From assembly GCA_900073065.1 (NCBI GenBank), contig FJOG01000019.1, forward strand, positions 403,326 through 467,325: a stretch of 64,000 nt of DNA, given 5' to 3'. The stretch is from Phialocephala subalpina. Taxonomy: Eukaryota; Ascomycota; Leotiomycetes; Helotiales; Mollisiaceae. The notes under the pieces are model-generated. The model did not search any database, was not told where the DNA came from, and saw only the letters and a program-made list of their open reading frames with translations. Positions 60,025 through 64,000 of the stretch are shown here, in pieces. Each line of letters starts with the position of its first letter. The stretch's first letter is position 1. The translations under genes and the position numbers were made by a program.

Positions 60025-62865
60025 TCATCTCTGCCTAGGTCCCGAAGGCAATCCCGCTCTCGGTCCGCGCGGAAGTCCGCCACCTTTTGGTCCGCTTGGC
60101 AAGCCACCAACCGTGTTTCCTCTGGAGAGGCCAAGTGGCTGCCTCTGAGGTTGTCGTGTTGCCACAGTATTATTCCTCATCATAACTCGCCCTTCGTCAA
60201 CATCAACACGTGAATTCCTTCCCATTAGTTTGACACCACTCGCAGGATTCTTCACCTGCGTCCCACTCGCGATCTGCTCCTTTTCTTTTGCCAAGCCTGC
60301 AAATGCTGCACGAATCTTCTCCTCTGCTTTCGCCATTTCCTGCTCCTTGGTCAGGACTTCAGGCTCGGAGTCCTCATCCTCATATTGCATCTGTTCCTGT
60401 GCCATGGCCCGTTCTCTTTCTGCTCGATCTTGTGCAGCCTGCCTCTGCATGGCTATCCTCTCATCCCGTGCCCTTTGAGCTTCACGTCTCTCAAACTCTT
60501 CTTCAAGCCGTCGTCTCTCCTCTTCAGCTTGTTTTTGTCGCATCGCCTCCTCCTCAGCAAACATTCGTTCCCTTTCCTCCCTCAAACGCATGTCTTCGAG
60601 CTCAGCTTCTTCCTCCTCGAATCTCAAACGTTCTGCTTCGATCTCTTCCTCGTATTCACGCGCCTGTGCAGCTAGTCTATCCGCTTCTTCTTTGGCGCGG
60701 CGTTTCTTTTCATCTTGTTGCTCTCGTCGCAAGTCACGACGTTCTTGCTCCTCGCGCTCTCGAAGCTCCGCTTCTTCGCGTTCCCTATCTTCCTCATTCT
60801 GTCTTTGCCTCTGCCGGCCTTGTCGGCCTCGTCGTTCTTCCTCTTCTTCTCGTTTCGCTTGTCTGATTTGTCGCGCGACTTCTTTTCTCATTTCCTCATC
60901 CTCGCGTTTCCGTCTTTCGGCTTCCGCTATCCTACGATCTTCTTCGATCCTCCGAGCTTCATCTTCTTCCTCACGAAGTCGTTCCTCTTCCTCTAATCTC
61001 TCCTCTTCTTCAATCTTCAACCTCTCTTCCTCCTCCTCCTGCCGCCTCTGTTCCTCCAACACCCGCTCTTTCTCTTCTCTCCTAACCCTCTCCTCGTCTT
61101 CTTCCTCTCTCTGGCGTTCCCTCTCAACATCCATTATAAACTGCCTCATCTGATCCTCTTCCTCCTCCAACCTCTTTGCCTCCTTTTCAAACTGCGCCTG
61201 CTCCTCAACCATCCTCTTCCTCTGTTCCTCCATCACCTCTCGTTCAAGAATCATCCGTTCAGCTTTCCGTTCATACTCCAACATCTGTTCATGTTCTATC
61301 GCTCTCTGCTCTTTCTCTTTTCGCAATTTCTCTTCTTCCCTTTCTGACTCTATCTGCAAAAGTCGGAGTTCAGCTTGGTCTTCTTCGGAGAGGACAGGTT
61401 CGATGATTGATGAGAGATCTGAGGTTCGAGAAACGGAAGAGGAGCGAGATGTTAGGGAGGATTTGCGTCGCGAGCCGAAGGAGGAGCGGCTGAATACGGA
61501 GTCTTGACGCGATCGCATCGAGATTGGAGATGAAGTGAAGGTTGGTTTCATGCTGGGATAGTCGGACATATTGCTCAGTATTGGTTCTGGCGAGGAGGTC
61601 ATGTTTTGGAATGAGAATGGATCGTCTCGTGGCTGGGCTGAGATGGGGGTTGATTGTGATGTCGAACGTCGAACTGCTGACACTGCTGATGAGGGTGTGG
61701 AGGTGGGTGTTGGTGTTGGGGTAGTTGTCAAAGGCGGCAAGGATGCTGTTGTTGGTTTTGTTGAGATGGGTGTAGCTGGTGCGCGTGGAACAAAGGTCGA
61801 CGCTGGTGCCGCTGTTGTACTTTGACCGAAGCTAGCGAGATCGTTCATCAACGCATCGAGGTCACTCCCGCTTCCTTGCTTGAAGCCAAGTGGTTTTGGT
61901 TTCGCGCTTTCTGAAGCCATCGACACCGGAGACATGGTAAATGTTCCTCCCCCAAGATCAGTCATCAGAGCATCGAGATCGCTCAGACTGCCCTTCTTCG
62001 CCCTTGGAGGTTGAGCTCTTTCTCGAATGGAAGGCGAAGGCGCAAGTGGTGTAGGTCGATAGATACTAGGTCCAGGTCCAGCACCAAGGTCAGCCATCAA
62101 CGCATCCAGATCACTCAGACTTCCTTGCTTCGGTCGTGGAGGCAGTATTTTCTGTACATCTGTTGCTGCTTGTGTAGGTTGAGGAGTACTTGAACTTGGC
62201 CCAGCACCGAGCTCTTCCATTAGAGCATCGAGTCCGCTAATTGACGGTTTCGTAGATTTCCGAGTCCTCGGTGGTCGTGCGGTACTGACGGTAGGCACAA
62301 AGCGCTTCTCAACAGGCTTCGTGATCAATGGCGCCACTGGCTCTTGTTCCACAAGCACATTCTCGAACGCATTTGGCGGAATCGCTGATTGAATCGGACT
62401 CGATGGCTTTGGTGGATCTTCCTTCCTCTCCGCCCTTACAGCATTCACAACACTCGCGAAGCCAAATTTTGGCGCTGGTTTCGGCGTTCCGACAGCAGCT
62501 AGTATTGCTGCTGGTATCGCTGCTGGTGCTTCATCTTTCGCTGGTACTGCTGGTTTTGTTGTCGGCTCTGTCGCTGACTCTGTTGCCGAACCCGCAGTAT
62601 CCTTCGCATACCCAAACAATTTCGCAACTCTCGCCGCGTTCGAAGTACTCCTCTGCAACGACGGATTGGTCGAAACATCCACCCCTACTGCTGGACTCCC
62701 ATACAACTTATTCACTGGGCCCTTCGATGTCGTATCTTTCAACGGTACACTCGGTTTGATTGGTACCGTATCTCCATCTTGCTTCTCTGTTGTTGATGTT
62801 GCCAGTGCAGATCCATCGTCTTTCTTCTTAACATAAGAAGCAAAATACGCACCCCAAGTCGCCAT
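60025..62865 (-). CDS. large coiled-coil protein with four LD-like repeats
   Basis: A single-exon ORF of 946 residues. The N-terminus is low in complexity. Residues 211-343 hold four copies of a short acidic amphipathic motif: GLDALMEELG, SDLDALMADLG, SDLDALMTDLG and SDLDALMNDLA, about 40 residues apart. Ser/Thr/Pro-rich linkers follow, then a long Glu/Arg-rich region (about 490-880) with heptad-like charge, probably a coiled coil or single alpha-helix. The C-terminus is Gly/Pro/Arg-rich. The repeats resemble paxillin LD motifs (LDxLLxxL), but no LIM domain is present. The name and function are not known to me; a cytoskeletal or cell-polarity scaffold is a guess. Confidence 0.85.
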   Translation of the reverse strand: MATWGAYFASYVKKKDDGSALATSTTEKQDGDTVPIKPSVPLKDTTSKGPVNKLYGSPAVGVDVSTNPSLQRSTSNAARVAKLFGYAKDTAGSATESATEPTTKPAVPAKDEAPAAIPAAILAAVGTPKPAPKFGFASVVNAVRAERKEDPPKPSSPIQSAIPPNAFENVLVEQEPVAPLITKPVEKRFVPTVSTARPPRTRKSTKPSISGLDALMEELGAGPSSSTPQPTQAATDVQKILPPRPKQGSLSDLDALMADLGAGPGPSIYRPTPLAPSPSIRERAQPPRAKKGSLSDLDALMTDLGGGTFTMSPVSMASESAKPKPLGFKQGSGSDLDALMNDLASFGQSTTAAPASTFVPRAPATPISTKPTTASLPPLTTTPTPTPTSTPSSAVSAVRRSTSQSTPISAQPRDDPFSFQNMTSSPEPILSNMSDYPSMKPTFTSSPISMRSRQDSVFSRSSFGSRRKSSLTSRSSSVSRTSDLSSIIEPVLSEEDQAELRLLQIESEREEEKLRKEKEQRAIEHEQMLEYERKAERMILEREVMEEQRKRMVEEQAQFEKEAKRLEEEEDQMRQFIMDVERERQREEEDEERVRREEKERVLEEQRRQEEEEERLKIEEEERLEEEERLREEEDEARRIEEDRRIAEAERRKREDEEMRKEVARQIRQAKREEEEERRGRQGRQRQRQNEEDREREEAELREREEQERRDLRREQQDEKKRRAKEEADRLAAQAREYEEEIEAERLRFEEEEAELEDMRLREERERMFAEEEAMRQKQAEEERRRLEEEFERREAQRARDERIAMQRQAAQDRAERERAMAQEQMQYEDEDSEPEVLTKEQEMAKAEEKIRAAFAGLAKEKEQIASGTQVKNPASGVKLMGRNSRVDVDEGRVMMRNNTVATRQPQRQPLGLSRGNTVGGLPSGPKGGGLPRGPRAGLPSGPRQR

Positions 62866-64000
62866 CTTCCCAGTTCGTTAAATCGTATTCCTTGACATCA
62901 AAGATTTCGCCAGTAAGCATATGCATATGCAAAAGAGAACGAACCCCCAGAGAAATGAAAAGGATACTCAATCTTAACGGCGTCATTCTGAAACAGGGTC
63001 GAGACTCGCCCGGGAAGATCGAACAACGCTCAGACAGAAACGGCGGGGTCCAAACGGGTGGTGGAGACCCCTGAAACGTGGAAACGGGTGTCATGCTCAA
63101 GCGAGCGGTTCAGGGGCGTAAGCGAGTGGCCGAGTGCTGTGTCAGGTTACCGCTTTTGTTCCTGCAACCTTAATTTGACGGCCTAGAAGGCTATTACGAT
63201 CGTTAGGGGGTTGCATGCTGCTGGATTGGTATGAGGGAGAGAATTCATCGTCTTCAGGGTCCAGATGTTCGGAATCGGTGATCCAAGGCTGATATAGTGT
63301 TTTCGGCTTCTTAGCGAGCTAGAACCTTGCATCAATTGCTGTTCGGGGGAGGCTCCGGATTATATATAGAAAACCGTGCAGCACAAGGCCTTGGTCTCGC
63401 CATGGCAATGAAGGCAGAGTGAGGGACTGAAACAAGCCAGCTCCACTCGCCAGCAATTGTCATCATGTGAAAATCACGTGACATTCACATGTCGAGTCGA
63501 CTTGAGGAAAGATGCAGGTAGGCAGAACCGTGAGGAGCGTCTTTTCCTTCCCGGAAGAATTTCCGATGGAATAGAATCGATAAAAGACTCGTCCTTGCAA
63601 TCGATGCCGCCAAGTTCGGGATTTCGCAAACCGAATTGAAGCATGATGGTGGATCTCCGAGGCAAGGTGATGCATTGGTCCACCGGCTTATGCGTCGGAT
63701 ATTGGCATGCTATCAGCACCACGAAGTATATTCGGCGATACGAAAGACTGGAAGAGATCTTCTGCGGTACACGAGGGGAATCGTCCCATTCGACAGTCGT
63801 CTCAGAGAGTTGTGGCCAGGCATGTAGAGTGGAGCTGCTGCTGAGCGGTGGACAGAAATGTTGGCAGACGACGTCTGTTCAGCTTTGACTTCCCTGGATC
63901 TAAAGGTGCTTTTGAGCAATCTCTGAAGCACCTCCAAAGCACTTTGATCTTGGGTTTAGTATTGTGATATCTGGTAAGTGTTAGAAATCTGCTCCCGACG
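62866..64000. other. intergenic to right edge; no supported gene
   Basis: The promoter region of the coiled-coil gene. Short frames at 63457-63937 on both strands lack recognisable motifs. Confidence 0.5.

Noticed and set aside
60230..61406. several plus-strand Ser/Leu-rich ORFs
   Set aside because: They are antisense shadows of the Glu/Arg-rich coiled-coil region.

Overview
The window is nuclear DNA of a filamentous ascomycete (Pezizomycotina). The evidence is many 43-75 nt GT-AG introns, several Zn(II)2Cys6 regulators, 2EXR-family proteins, and AT-rich transposon copies whose stop codons look like RIP (C-to-T / G-to-A) damage. A leotiomycete-like host is my guess from gene style only. Exon joins were made by eye from reading frame and splice signals.

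1-17.2 kb: a compact catabolic block. It holds a Zn2Cys6 regulator broken by a frameshift at the window edge, a GH78 alpha-L-rhamnosidase-like enzyme (minus), then on the plus strand a FAH-family hydrolase, a GFA/CENP-V-type protein, a gentisate 1,2-dioxygenase-like cupin enzyme, a GH3 beta-glucosidase with PA14 domain, an intact Zn2Cys6 activator and an MFS sugar/glycoside permease. Neither glycosidase shows a signal peptide. I read this as import of a phenolic glycoside, intracellular removal of rhamnose and glucose, then ring cleavage through gentisate and fumarylpyruvate. GCGGGG (CreA/Mig1-type) motifs and inverted repeats lie in most promoters of the block.

17.2-25.8 kb: decayed sequence, an uncharacterised gene with a PD-(D/E)XK-like motif, a 437-bp AT-rich element with terminal inverted repeats, a 157-bp TA-flanked MITE and a third Zn2Cys6 regulator. 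A small beta-carbonic anhydrase follows at 26 kb.

28.9-38.4 kb: a tandem family of four same-strand paralogs with an F-box-like N-terminus, unknown function. The third is split by a RIP-damaged Tc1/mariner element with a TA duplication.

40-50.7 kb: a RIP-type pseudogene, a wax-synthase-like acyltransferase, and three 2EXR genes. The third 2EXR gene is split by a 654-bp non-autonomous hAT element with a perfect 8-bp target duplication.

50.9-63 kb: a fourth intact-looking regulator, then conserved genes: a Ytp1-like membrane protein, dolichol-phosphate mannosyltransferase, a BTB protein, and a 946-residue coiled-coil protein with four LD-like repeats.
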